Shown here: in pieces, positions 9,678 through 20,334 of the stretch
Layout of the letters: each line of letters opens with the position of its first letter
How positions within the stretch are numbered: the first letter of the stretch is position 1
Origin: Polyangia bacterium
GTDB taxonomy: Bacteria; Myxococcota_A; Polyangia; Nannocystales; Nannocystaceae
Direction: 5' to 3'
NCBI GenBank assembly: GCA_030430565.1
Contig: JAUIKS010000013.1
Span: 236,068-300,067, forward strand
Length of the DNA: 64,000 bases
Made by a program: the position numbers and the translations under genes
The notes under the pieces: generated by a model
Database searches by the model: none
What the model was told of the DNA's origin: nothing
Seen by the model: the letters and a program-made list of their open reading frames with translations, nothing else

Positions 9678-12600
9678 GTGTCTGGCCCAGCGCCACTACC
9701 ACAGCGCGAGACCCGAGCGCAGGCGCTCGCCGAGCTCGAGGCACGGCAGCGCGCTGAGCTGCCCGCCCCAGGCGGGGGCCGCCTGCTGGAGCGTGAGACC
9801 TCGCGTGTGCGTGTGCCGGAGGGCGGGATCCTGCCGGCCTCCGAGGCGTGGCTCGAGCGGCTCTACGCCGGCGAACTCGTCCCGCGGGAGAAGAAGCCGC
9901 TGGTCGTCGACACCCGTCGCTCCTGGGGTCCGCTGATGGTCTCGGTGGACGAGCGCCCGCTGGTCGTGCTCGACGCGTGCTCACAGATCGCGACGTTGAC
10001 GCACGGCTTCGCCCACCCCGGGATGCTCGCGGCCGTCGACGGCGGTCGCTTCGACGGCTGCCTGTGGAGCAACCCCGACACCCGCGTTCGCAGGGTCAAG
10101 GAGCTCGAGGACTTCGTCGACGCGCTCAAGCGGCGCGCGCCGCCCGGGCTCGAGCACGTCAGCGTGGTCGGGGCAGGGGGCGCCGAGGCCAATGAGAAGG
10201 CGCTGCGGATCGCCCGGCTGCACGCGCCGCCCGCGAGCGAAGGCCCGCGCACGCGCGTGCTCGCGTTTCGCGGGGCGTTCCACGGGCGGACCTGGGTCTC
10301 GCTCGGGTCGACCTGGAACCCCAAAAAACGCGGCCCCTTCGAACTCGAGGGCTACGAGGCCGTGTTCTGTGAGCCGACCCTCGAGGCCGCGACCGCGGCG
10401 CTCAGCGGGCCGCAGGCGCACGAGCTGTACGCGATCATCGTCGAGCCGATGATGTCAGAGGGCGGCGAGCGCTATCTCGCGCGCGAGTTCTTCGTCGGTC
10501 TGCTCACGCTCGCGCGGCGCCACGGGCTGCCGCTGATCGTCGATGAGGTCCAGACGGGCTTCGGCACCGGCGGGCCGTTTCTGTGGTGGCAGCGGCTCGG
10601 GCTCGGCGAGGATGAGGAGACGACCCCCGACCTGATCACGCTGGCGAAGAAGGCCAACGTCGGCGTGGTTCTGTCGCGCTGGCCCGACCCCGAGCGAGCG
10701 CACACACAGGCGCCGGTGGTCTCGGTGGTGCGTGGGCACATTCAGCTCGAGACCGCCGATGAGCCGGCTGAGGCGTTGACCGCCGCCGGCCTGGCCGCGC
10801 GCGTCGAGGCCCTGGCGGCGGCGTTCCCGAGCCAGGTCGAGAACGCGCGGGTCGCCGGGACGACCTTCGCCTTCGAGCTGCCGGACGAGGACGCGCGCGC
10901 GGCCTTCTTGGCGCAGCGGCTGCACCGCGGGCTGATGCTCTACGGCGGCGGCGCGCGGACGCTGCGGTTTCGCCTGAACGCGCGCTGGGACGCGCGCCTG
11001 CTCGACGACCTGTTCGAACGCATCGCGGGCGTCCTGCGCGACCTGGCCCAAGCGCCCGCCGCCGCGCCGCAGTGGCGCGCCGAGGGCTACGAGGAGGTCT
11101 GCCCCGAGGAGCCCGAGGCCGCCGCGCTTCGCTATCAGCTGCGCCCGATCGAGGAGGGGGACTGGCGCCAGGTTATGGCGCTGGAGCGCGAGGCCTACGA
11201 GACCGAGCGCCAGGGCAGCGAGCAGTTTTTGCGGCGGATCCGCGACGGCGGCTTCGGCCTGGTCGCGGTCGAGCTGCCGCCCGAGCCGGCGCCAGCGACG
11301 GAGGGCGAGCCGGCGGAGGTGTCCGAGGGGGCAGGGGGGGCGGTGCTCGGCTTCTGCCTCGGCGGTCCGCTCGAGAACTACCGCGACGTCGCCGGCCCCG
11401 ATCGGGATCCCGCGCTCAAGCGGCGGCCCGGCGAGGTGTTCTACTCGGCCGACGTGACGGTCGCTGAGCGGGCCCGCGGCTGCGGGCTCGGGCGCGAGCT
11501 CAAGCGCGCGCAGATCGAGTGGGCGCGCGCGCAGGGCTTCCGGATCGTCTCGGGGCGCAACCGCGTCGGCGACGCGATGGTGGCGCTCAACCGATCGTTC
11601 GGCGCGTTCCCGGTCGTGACCTTCGACGGCCTCTACAAAGACGGAGACGGCGGCCTGCTCGCGGCCGAGTACTATCACATCCCGCTCGACGTGCCCTTCC
11701 AGCTGCTGCCGCCGCTCGAGGAGGATGTCTCTCCAGCCAGCTCGGTGGTCGGCGCGCTCGTCTCGGACGAAGAGGTCGATCTCGCCAGCGGCCTGCAGCA
11801 GCCCTTCGGCGAGGCGCCCGCGTTCATGGCGAGCCGCGAGCTTATCGGGCCGCTGACCAGCCGAATCAACCTCAGCAACTACACGACGCCCGACGTGGTG
11901 CAGTACGCCGAGCACCTGCGCCTGATGCTCCCGCGGGGTACGCGGCACATGTACTTCACGACATCTCGCGACGAGGCCGTCGACAAGGGCCTGCGCTGCC
12001 TCCGGCTCTCGCGCCCCGCCGCCCAGATCGCGCTGAGCCTCGAGGGCGGCTACGTCGGCCACGTCACCGCGGCCGCGCGGGGGCTCTCGGATCCGCGCGG
12101 TTTCGGCTCGGAGTTCTCGCTGCTGCGCTGGCCGCGGCTCCCACACCCGGCCGCGTCGACCAGCGCCCGGGGCGTCGAGGCGACGGTCGCGGCGCTCGAC
12201 GCGATCGTGCAGGAGCACGGCGCGGCGTCGATCCTCGGCCTCGTGGTCGAGCTGGTCGGCGAGCGCTCGGGGCTCCGTCTCGACGGCGACTGCTCCGCGC
12301 TGCTGGCGGCCGCGTGCCGTCGACACGACATCCCGCTCGTGCTCGTCGAGACCGCCAGCGGCGGCTACCGCAACGGGCTCGGGGCGTGGGCCGTCGACGC
12401 CATGCCGCCGGGCGTCGTCCCCGACATGGTGCTCTGGTACCCCGGGGGCCAGCTCGGGCACGTCTTCGTCGGCGACCGGTATTGGGTCGACGAGCCGCTC
12501 ACGCTGATCTCGACCTGGGACGGCGACGAGGTCTCGGTGATCCGCGCGCACGAGCACCTCCGCGCGGCCGGCAAGCTCGAGACGCTCGCCGAGGCCAGTG

Positions 12601-12881
12601 AGTCCCTGGGCGCGCTGCTCGAGATGCTCGTGCCCGCGCACTTCGCCGGCACCGTGGTCGGCGGCCTCGGGCTCTACCGCACGCTGACCTTTGAGGACGC
12701 CGCCGACGCCGAGGCCGTGCGGGCCGCCTGCCGCAAGCGCGGCCTGGTCCTCGGGACCGGTCTCCCTGGTACGCTGGTGGTCGCGCCGCCGCTGTCGATC
12801 GACGGCGCGACGATTCAGGGGCTCCGACGGCGACTCAACGGGGCCCTGGCGGCCGCGGCCGGCCGCGAGCGCGCGAGCTGA
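9678..12881 (+). CDS. Class III aminotransferase / GNAT acetyltransferase / degenerate aminotransferase fusion
   Basis: A 1067-aa three-part protein. Residues about 75-455 are a class III (fold type I) PLP aminotransferase: GGAEANEKALRIAR, VDEVQTGFG and the LAKK motif with probable Schiff-base Lys324, which resembles lysine 6-aminotransferase (FGKK). Residues about 475-670 are a GNAT domain with the acetyl-CoA loop RARGCGLG. Residues about 700-1060 again have aminotransferase topology but have lost both cofactor residues: the PLP Asp position reads VET and the Lys position is Pro922 (WYPGG). This last part is probably a regulatory or dimerising pseudoenzyme. Start GTG 9678 is chosen because a TATGCT -10 lies 6 nt upstream; GTG 9663 is also in frame. 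A second aminotransferase gene follows. The substrate is unknown; transamination and acetylation of a diamino acid is a reasonable guess. Confidence 0.82.
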   Translation: MSGPAPLPQRETRAQALAELEARQRAELPAPGGGRLLERETSRVRVPEGGILPASEAWLERLYAGELVPREKKPLVVDTRRSWGPLMVSVDERPLVVLDACSQIATLTHGFAHPGMLAAVDGGRFDGCLWSNPDTRVRRVKELEDFVDALKRRAPPGLEHVSVVGAGGAEANEKALRIARLHAPPASEGPRTRVLAFRGAFHGRTWVSLGSTWNPKKRGPFELEGYEAVFCEPTLEAATAALSGPQAHELYAIIVEPMMSEGGERYLAREFFVGLLTLARRHGLPLIVDEVQTGFGTGGPFLWWQRLGLGEDEETTPDLITLAKKANVGVVLSRWPDPERAHTQAPVVSVVRGHIQLETADEPAEALTAAGLAARVEALAAAFPSQVENARVAGTTFAFELPDEDARAAFLAQRLHRGLMLYGGGARTLRFRLNARWDARLLDDLFERIAGVLRDLAQAPAAAPQWRAEGYEEVCPEEPEAAALRYQLRPIEEGDWRQVMALEREAYETERQGSEQFLRRIRDGGFGLVAVELPPEPAPATEGEPAEVSEGAGGAVLGFCLGGPLENYRDVAGPDRDPALKRRPGEVFYSADVTVAERARGCGLGRELKRAQIEWARAQGFRIVSGRNRVGDAMVALNRSFGAFPVVTFDGLYKDGDGGLLAAEYYHIPLDVPFQLLPPLEEDVSPASSVVGALVSDEEVDLASGLQQPFGEAPAFMASRELIGPLTSRINLSNYTTPDVVQYAEHLRLMLPRGTRHMYFTTSRDEAVDKGLRCLRLSRPAAQIALSLEGGYVGHVTAAARGLSDPRGFGSEFSLLRWPRLPHPAASTSARGVEATVAALDAIVQEHGAASILGLVVELVGERSGLRLDGDCSALLAAACRRHDIPLVLVETASGGYRNGLGAWAVDAMPPGVVPDMVLWYPGGQLGHVFVGDRYWVDEPLTLISTWDGDEVSVIRAHEHLRAAGKLETLAEASESLGALLEMLVPAHFAGTVVGGLGLYRTLTFEDAADAEAVRAACRKRGLVLGTGLPGTLVVAPPLSIDGATIQGLRRRLNGALAAAAGRERAS

Positions 12882-12918
12882 GGCGCGCGGGACAATTGCG
12901 ACGCGAGAGCGAGGGCGG

Positions 12919-14172
12919 ATGGGCGAGAGTCACGACGGGGCCGACACGACGCTGTTCGAGCGCCAGCGCGAGCACCTGTTCTTCACCTGGTCGGCGCAGC
13001 GCGACGTCCAGCCCCTGACGATCGTCGAGGCCGCCGGCCCGCGGTTTCGCACCCTCGAGGACGGGTGGCTGTGGGACCTCGAGAGCCAGGTCTACAACGT
13101 CAACGTCGGGCACCGGCACGCGCACCTCCAGGCCCGGATGACCGCACAGATCCAGGAGCTGCCGGCGGCGGCGCCCAACGCCGCGCTGCCGATCCGCGCC
13201 GAGCTCGGCGAGCTGCTGCGACGGCACACGGGGCTGCACCGGGCGTTCCTGACGACCGGCGGCTCCGAGGCGACCGAGAACGCGATCAAGATCGCGCGCC
13301 TGGTGACCGGGCGCAGCAAGATCGTGACGCGGCGCAGCTCCTACCACGGCGCGACCTTGGCGGTGCTCGGTGTCGCCGGCGACGCGCGCAAGGAGCCCTA
13401 CGCGCGCCACCTCGCGCCGGCGTTTCACATCGACGACCCATACCCGTGGACGCCCGAGACGCCGTCGAGCTGGGTCCGCAGCCTCGAGGCGCTGATCGAG
13501 CGCGAGGGCCCCGAGACCATCGCGGCCGTGCTGCTCGAGGGCTTCACGGGGACCAACGGCATGCAGCTCCCGCCGCAAGACTTCTGGCCGCGCGCGCGCG
13601 CGCTGTGTGACGCCCACGGGATCCTGCTGATCGACGACGAGATCTTCAGCGGCTTCGGGCGCACCGGTCGCTGGTTCGCGCACGAGCATTTTCTCGGGGG
13701 CCACACGCCCGACATGATGATCGTCGGCAAGGGCCTGACCTCCGGCTACGCGCCGCTGGCCGGCGTCGTCGTCGCCGAGCACGTCGCCGCGCACTTCGAC
13801 ACCAACAAGCTGTGGTGCGGGCTCACGACCTACGCGCACCCGGTCTCGTGCGCGGCCGCGGTCGGCTCGATCGAGGTCTTGGAGCGCGAGCAGCTCATCG
13901 CGAACGCGCGCGACCGCGGCGAGACGCTGCGCGCGAGGCTCACGGCGATGCGCGAGGCTGGCCTCATCACGTCGGCCCGCGGCCTCGGCCTGATGTGGCT
14001 CGTCGAGCTCGATCGCCCGGCCGCGCCGCTGCACGCCAAATTCCGCGCCCAGGGGGCCTACGTGCCGTTTCGTGGCCACAACCTGTTTCTGTGCCCGCCG
14101 CTGTGCGTGACCGACTCCGACATCAACACGATCGTGGACCTGCTCGCGGCTGTGCTCGCGGACGCGACCTAG
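12919..14172 (+). CDS. Class III (omega) aminotransferase
   Basis: A 417-aa PLP-dependent aminotransferase of fold type I, class III. Visible motifs are TTGGSEATENAIKIAR (phosphate-binding region), LLIDDEIFSGFGRTGRWFA (Asp for the pyridine nitrogen) and MIVGKGLTSG with Schiff-base Lys271. The organisation is like taurine/omega-amino-acid:pyruvate transaminases; the substrate cannot be assigned from sequence. Start ATG 12919 has a GAGGG site at 12911-12915; an open frame continues upstream to 12691 but overlaps the fusion gene. It begins 38 nt after the fusion gene, in the same direction, so the two probably act in one pathway. Confidence 0.88.
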   Translation: MGESHDGADTTLFERQREHLFFTWSAQRDVQPLTIVEAAGPRFRTLEDGWLWDLESQVYNVNVGHRHAHLQARMTAQIQELPAAAPNAALPIRAELGELLRRHTGLHRAFLTTGGSEATENAIKIARLVTGRSKIVTRRSSYHGATLAVLGVAGDARKEPYARHLAPAFHIDDPYPWTPETPSSWVRSLEALIEREGPETIAAVLLEGFTGTNGMQLPPQDFWPRARALCDAHGILLIDDEIFSGFGRTGRWFAHEHFLGGHTPDMMIVGKGLTSGYAPLAGVVVAEHVAAHFDTNKLWCGLTTYAHPVSCAAAVGSIEVLEREQLIANARDRGETLRARLTAMREAGLITSARGLGLMWLVELDRPAAPLHAKFRAQGAYVPFRGHNLFLCPPLCVTDSDINTIVDLLAAVLADAT

Positions 14173-14262
14173 CCCCCGTACCTCTGTATCCGTGCACTGT
14201 CACGCGATCGGGCGGCGCAGTATCGAGCCGCGAAGACGGTGAATGCCGCCCGCACGAGGCGA

Positions 14263-14268
14263 TATAGT
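14263..14268 (+). promoter_or_regulatory. -10-like TATAGT before PYP-like gene
   Basis: TATAGT lies 36 nt before the ATG at 14305, leaving room for a short leader that carries the GGAG ribosome site at 14294-14297. No clear -35 is seen. Confidence 0.35.
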
Positions 14269-14304
14269 GCGAGGAGCGAAGCGCGACTGCAGCCGGAGCA
14301 CGCG

Positions 14305-14688
14305 ATGACCCTGTCCCCAGACGAACTCAACGAGCAGCAGCTCACCGCGATGTCGCCGGACGAGTTTGACACGCTCCCCTTCGGCGTCATCAAGCTCGAC
14401 ACGGAGGGCCGCGTCGTGCTGTTTAACGCGGTCGAGCAGCGCCTCGCCAAGCGCTCCGTGGACGCGACCCTCGGCAAGGACTTCTTCGCCGACATCGCGC
14501 CCTGCGCGGACGTCCGCGACTTTCGCGGCCGGCTGCGAGCGCTGCACGAGGCCGGCAAGAGAACCGAGACCTTCGACTTCGTGTTCCGCTTCCCGTGGGG
14601 CGCGCGCGAGGTCAGGATCCGCCTCTGGATCGGCCGCGACGGCTCCGACTGGATCTTCGTCACGCCGCTCCAGTCGACCATCGCGTAG
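14305..14688 (+). CDS. Photoactive yellow protein-like PAS domain protein
   Basis: A 127-aa single-domain PAS protein that aligns without gaps to the core of photoactive yellow protein (125 aa). PFGVIKLD matches AFGAIQLD, FNAVE matches YNAAE, GKDFFADIAPCAD matches GKNFFKDVAPCTD, and the C-terminus ends DWIFVTPL like YWVFVKRV. The chromophore cysteine (Cys69 in PYP) is Cys67, Glu46 is Glu44 and Arg52 is Arg50, but Tyr42 is replaced by Phe40 and Thr50 by Ala48. It could be a blue-light sensor using p-coumaric acid, or a PYP-related PAS sensor that lost the chromophore. No tyrosine ammonia-lyase or coumarate ligase gene is in the window. Start ATG 14305 has GGAG 7 nt upstream; a longer in-frame start at 14239 is less likely. 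Confidence 0.75.
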   Translation: MTLSPDELNEQQLTAMSPDEFDTLPFGVIKLDTEGRVVLFNAVEQRLAKRSVDATLGKDFFADIAPCADVRDFRGRLRALHEAGKRTETFDFVFRFPWGAREVRIRLWIGRDGSDWIFVTPLQSTIA

Positions 14689-14740
14689 CCCCGCGGGTGA
14701 AGCGGCGCAGGCGATCGTCGCGCGCGACCGCGCGGGCTGT

Positions 14741-14746
14741 TAGCAT
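14741..14746 (+). promoter_or_regulatory. -10-like TAGCAT before OPT transporter gene
   Basis: TAGCAT ends 8 nt before the ATG at 14755, another candidate leaderless promoter. Confidence 0.4.
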
Positions 14747-14754
14747 CCTCGAGA

Positions 14755-16575
<1,821 letters not shown>

Positions 16576-16579
16576 AGCG

Positions 16580-17131
16580 ATGCGAACTGCAGGACATATC
16601 CTCCTCTGGGTCGGGATCCTCCTGACCTCCTTCGTCTCGGTCCGCGAGGCCGCGCAGATCGACTGGTTCCTCTACGGCGTGTGCGCGGCCGTCGGCCTCG
16701 GCGGCGTCGTCCTGCTGCGCATGACCGCAGGGGCGGGCGCGAGCGAGGCCGACAAGCTGCGCGCCGGCCTCGACACCATGCGCGCGAGCCTGGCGGCGCT
16801 GCGCGATCGCCTGCGCGACGACTTCCACGACAAGCGCAGGACGCTCGACGTCTACGACATCAAAGACCGCATCGACGAGCAGCTCGCGCCCGCGCTGGCG
16901 AGCTTCGCGGATGTCCGCGAGGCCATGATCCCGAGCTTCGGCATGCAGGGCTACGCCGACGTGATGACGCGCTTCGCCAGCGCCGAGCGCATGATCAACC
17001 GGGCCTGGTCGGCCTCGGCCGACGGCTACATCGACGAGGTGTGGAAGTGCCTGGAGCGCGCGAGCGCGCTGCTGGACGAGGCCAGCGAGCGGTTTAAGAC
17101 GCTGGAGATCAGGTCGTCGAGCGGGACCTGA
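16580..17131 (+). CDS. Small membrane protein with two N-terminal TM segments and helical cytosolic domain
   Basis: A 183-aa protein I do not recognise. Residues about 5-24 and 32-48 are hydrophobic (LLWVGILLTSFVSV; FLYGVCAAVGLGGVVLL); the rest is charged and strongly helical, probably coiled coil, with Leu/Ala heptad-like spacing at about 60-85 and 140-175. It starts 4 nt after the OPT transporter stop, so it may be an accessory subunit or regulator of that transporter. This is inferred only from position. Confidence 0.7.
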   Translation: MRTAGHILLWVGILLTSFVSVREAAQIDWFLYGVCAAVGLGGVVLLRMTAGAGASEADKLRAGLDTMRASLAALRDRLRDDFHDKRRTLDVYDIKDRIDEQLAPALASFADVREAMIPSFGMQGYADVMTRFASAERMINRAWSASADGYIDEVWKCLERASALLDEASERFKTLEIRSSSGT

Positions 17132-17341
17132 GCTCGGCGCGCGGAGCCTTCGAGCGCTCGCGTCCCACGGCGCGCGCTCGACTTCGACCGAGGCCCTCGA
17201 ACTGTGCCGCGATTGCGGCTTGTAGGCCCCTGCGAGACGTTGTAGTCACGATTAACGCGCCCGCGGGGGCCGGGGCTGATCGGCCCTCGCCGCGGCGATC
17301 CATAGGGTAGGCGCGTTCACAGCCCGGATTCGAGCAGACGT

Positions 17342-18925
17342 ATGCAAAAACCCGAGGACATCAAGATCACGTACACGACCAAGGCCGATCCCGCGGTCCT
17401 CGACGCGTTTCACGGCGCCTACGACGCCGCGCTCGCGGCGATCCGCGCGGAGTTCGGGCGCGAGTACCCGCTGATGATCGGCGGCGAGGAGCTCCGCTCG
17501 GACGCCGCGCCGATCGTCGATGTCTCGCCGATCGACACCTCGGTCGTGATCGGCAGGTTCCAGGCGGCCACGGCGGCCCACGTCGACCAGGCGGTCAAGG
17601 CCGCCAAGGCCGCCCAGCGCACCTGGGGGCGCGTGCCCTGGCTCGAGCGCTGCACGATCCTGCGCCGCGCCGCCCAGCTGATCCGCCAGCACAAGTTCGA
17701 GCTCGCGGCGCTCATGAGCCTCGAGGTCGGCAAGAGCCGCATGGAGGCGATGGGCGACGCCGAGGAGTCGGCCGACCTGATCGACTACTACTGCCAGCAG
17801 CAGGAGGACGCCGAGGGCTTCATCAAGCGGATGAACAAGATCACGCCGGTCGAGACCAACACCTCGGTGCTGCGGCCCTACGGCGTGTTCGCCTGCATCG
17901 CGCCCTTCAACTTCCCGCTCGCGCTGTCCTGCGGCATGTCCTCGGCCGCGCTGATCGCCGGCAACACCGTGGTCTACAAGCCCGCCGAGGACGCGGGCCT
18001 GACCGGCTGGAAGCTCTATCAGCTGTACATCCAGGCGGGCGTGCCCGCGGGCGCCTTCAACTTCCTCACCGGCGTCGGCGAGGACATGGGCGACGCGCTG
18101 TGGCAGCACCCGCAGGTCGACGGGGTGGTCTTCACCGGCTCCAAGCAGGTCGGCATGCGGATCTTCCGGGGCTTCTCGTCGCGCTGGGTGAAGCCGGTGC
18201 TGATGGAGCTGGGCGGCAAGAACCCCGCGGTCGTCATGGACACCGCCGATCTCGACGCGGCCGCCGAGGGCGTCGCGAAGTCGGCCTGGGGCCTGCAAAA
18301 CCAAAAGTGCAGCGCCTGCTCGCGCGTCTACGTGCACAAGGACGTGGCGGCGGCCTTCACCGAGAAGCTGCTGGCCAAGACGCGGCAGCTCTCGATGGGC
18401 GACCCGAGCGAGCGCGATGTCAACTACGGGCCCGTGATCAGCGAGCAGGCCGTGCGCAAGTACGAGGCCGCGGTCGCGCGCGCGCGCGAGGAGGGCGAGG
18501 TCTTGACCGGCGGCGCGCGGCTCTCGGGCGGCGTGTTCGATAAGGGGCACTTCCTGGCGCCGACCGTGGTCAAGGCGCCGCTCGGCAGCTCGCTGTTCAC
18601 CGAGGAGTTCTTCGCGCCGTTTCTGGCGATCGGCGAGATCGAGTCTTTGGACCAAGCGCTCGCCGAGGCCAACAAGGTCGAGTACGGGCTGACCGCGGGC
18701 ATCTTCTCGGGCAAGCCCGAGGAGCTCGAGCGCTACTTCGATGAGGTCGAGGCCGGGGTCGTCTACGCCAACAAGCGCACGGGCGCGACCACCGGCGCGT
18801 GGCCGGGCGCGCAGCCGTTCTGCGGCTGGAAGGGCTCGGGCGGCAGCGGCAAGGGCGGCTGCGGGCCGTACTACGTCGCCCAGTTCATGCGCGAGCAGAC
18901 GCGGACGCTGATCGTCGAGGAGTGA
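17342..18925 (+). CDS. Aldehyde dehydrogenase, probable L-glutamate gamma-semialdehyde (P5C) dehydrogenase
   Basis: A 527-aa NAD(P)-dependent aldehyde dehydrogenase. Catalytic residues are present: Glu289 in LMELGGKNP and Cys323 in NQKCSACSRVYV. The QKCSACSR sequence, the length, and the N-terminal extension before the ALDH core are characteristic of the RocA/PruA group that oxidises glutamate semialdehyde to glutamate at the end of proline, ornithine or arginine breakdown. The next gene, 68 nt downstream, is a class III aminotransferase, so a pair that converts an amino group to a semialdehyde and then to an acid is likely. Specificity is inferred. The ribosome site before ATG 17342 is weak (GAGCAGACGT). 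Confidence 0.85.
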   Translation: MQKPEDIKITYTTKADPAVLDAFHGAYDAALAAIRAEFGREYPLMIGGEELRSDAAPIVDVSPIDTSVVIGRFQAATAAHVDQAVKAAKAAQRTWGRVPWLERCTILRRAAQLIRQHKFELAALMSLEVGKSRMEAMGDAEESADLIDYYCQQQEDAEGFIKRMNKITPVETNTSVLRPYGVFACIAPFNFPLALSCGMSSAALIAGNTVVYKPAEDAGLTGWKLYQLYIQAGVPAGAFNFLTGVGEDMGDALWQHPQVDGVVFTGSKQVGMRIFRGFSSRWVKPVLMELGGKNPAVVMDTADLDAAAEGVAKSAWGLQNQKCSACSRVYVHKDVAAAFTEKLLAKTRQLSMGDPSERDVNYGPVISEQAVRKYEAAVARAREEGEVLTGGARLSGGVFDKGHFLAPTVVKAPLGSSLFTEEFFAPFLAIGEIESLDQALAEANKVEYGLTAGIFSGKPEELERYFDEVEAGVVYANKRTGATTGAWPGAQPFCGWKGSGGSGKGGCGPYYVAQFMREQTRTLIVEE

Positions 18926-18993
18926 GCCGCGAGTAGCGAGTTTATAGAGCGTGTATCGAGCGCCGGCGCGCGCCGGCCTGAAGGGGAGCAGAG

Positions 18994-20334
18994 ATGAGCG
19001 AAGCAGAGCGTGACTATCCGAGGATCGTGACCCCACCGCCAGGTCCCAAGGGCCAGGCGATCGTCGCGCGCGATAAGGACTACACGTCGACCTCGTACAT
19101 CAAGGCCTACCCGCTCGTGGTCTCGCACGGGCGCGGCGCGATGGTCGAGGACGTCGACGGCAACCGCTTCATCGACTTCATGGCCGCGATCGCGGTGGCC
19201 TCGACCGGCTACAGCCACCCCGAGGTCGTCAAGGTCGTGCAGGAGGCGGCGGGGCGGTTCTTCTCGATGTGCGCGACCGACTGGTACTACGGCAGCCTCT
19301 CCGCGCTCGCCGAGCGCCTCGCCACGATCGCGCCCGGCGACTCGAAGAAGCGGGTGTTCTTCACCAACTCGGGCACCGAGGCGATCGAGGGCGCGATCAA
19401 GCTGGTCCGCAGCTCGACCAAGCGCAGCGAGCTCATCGCCTTCGACGGCGCCTTCCACGGCCGCACCTACGGCGCCATGAGCCTGACCTCGAGCAAGGTC
19501 AAGCAGCGCCGCGACTTCGGGCCGATGCTGCCCGGCGTGCACCACGTGCCGTACCCGAACCCGTACCGTCACCGCGGCCCGGGCGACGTCGGCGACTGGG
19601 TGATCGGGCGGCTCGAGCACCTGTTCTCGCGGCGGGTCGCGGCCGAGAACGTCGCGGGCATCTTCATCGAGCCGATGCTCGGTGAGGGCGGCTACGTCAT
19701 CCCGCCCAAGGGCTTTCTGGGCAAGCTGCGCGCGCTGTGTGACGCCCACGGCATCCTGCTGGTCTGCGACGAGGTGCAGTCGGGCGTCGGCCGTACCGGC
19801 AAGATGTGGGCCTGCGAGCACGCGGGCGTCGAGCCCGACGTGATCTGCACGGCCAAGGGCATCGCCTCGGGCATGCCGCTGGGGGCGATCATCGCCAAAG
19901 AGTCGGTGATGAAGTGGGACCGCGGCTCGCACGGCTCGACCTACGGCGGCAACCCGCTGGCCTGCGCGGCCGCCCTCAAGACCCTCGAGCTCGTCGAGGG
20001 CCAGTACATGGCCAACGCGGTCGCCATGGGCGCGCGCTTCATGACGCGCCTGCGCGCGCTGCAGCGGCGCTTCCCGCAGATCGGCGACATCCGCGGCGAG
20101 GGCCTGTTCATCGGCGTCGAGTTCGTCAAGGACCGCGAGGGCAAGAAGCCGGCGGCGGAGCTGGTCGAGCGCATCGTCCACGCGGCCTTCGCCAAGGGCC
20201 TGCTGCTGCTGTCCTGCGGCAAGAGCACGATTCGTTTGGCGCCGCCGCTGTGCATCGACGCGGTGGACGTCGACCGCGGGCTCGACATCTTCGAGCAGGT
20301 GCTCGCCGAGGTCACGGCGTCGGCGGCGTCGTAG
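18994..20334 (+). CDS. Class III aminotransferase (acetylornithine/GABA/lysine type)
   Basis: A 446-aa PLP enzyme with the full class III signature: NSGTEAIEGAIKLVR, FHGRTYGAMSLT, LLVCDEVQSGVGRTGKMWA with the PLP Asp, ICTAKGIASGMPLGA with Schiff-base Lys288, and GSHGSTYGGNPLACAAAL. It resembles 4-aminobutyrate and archaeal/bacterial ornithine-type transaminases. Together with the upstream aldehyde dehydrogenase it probably takes an omega-amino acid to a semialdehyde and on to the acid. A strong Shine-Dalgarno (AAGGGGAG, 18981-18988) precedes the ATG. It is the third class III aminotransferase in 11 kb. Its last 23 nt overlap the end of the convergent kinase gene. Confidence 0.9.
   Translation: MSEAERDYPRIVTPPPGPKGQAIVARDKDYTSTSYIKAYPLVVSHGRGAMVEDVDGNRFIDFMAAIAVASTGYSHPEVVKVVQEAAGRFFSMCATDWYYGSLSALAERLATIAPGDSKKRVFFTNSGTEAIEGAIKLVRSSTKRSELIAFDGAFHGRTYGAMSLTSSKVKQRRDFGPMLPGVHHVPYPNPYRHRGPGDVGDWVIGRLEHLFSRRVAAENVAGIFIEPMLGEGGYVIPPKGFLGKLRALCDAHGILLVCDEVQSGVGRTGKMWACEHAGVEPDVICTAKGIASGMPLGAIIAKESVMKWDRGSHGSTYGGNPLACAAALKTLELVEGQYMANAVAMGARFMTRLRALQRRFPQIGDIRGEGLFIGVEFVKDREGKKPAAELVERIVHAAFAKGLLLLSCGKSTIRLAPPLCIDAVDVDRGLDIFEQVLAEVTASAAS

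Noticed and set aside
10455..12641. Long minus-strand open frame (728 codons) opposite the aminotransferase fusion
   Set aside because: Arg/Ala/Gly/Asp-rich composition with no motif; it arises from the codon bias of the real plus-strand gene, which has clear catalytic motifs.
12691..12918. Longer N-terminus for the second class III aminotransferase
   Set aside because: It overlaps the coding end of the fusion gene by 191 nt and is Arg/Pro-rich; ATG 12919 has a ribosome site and a family-like N-terminus.
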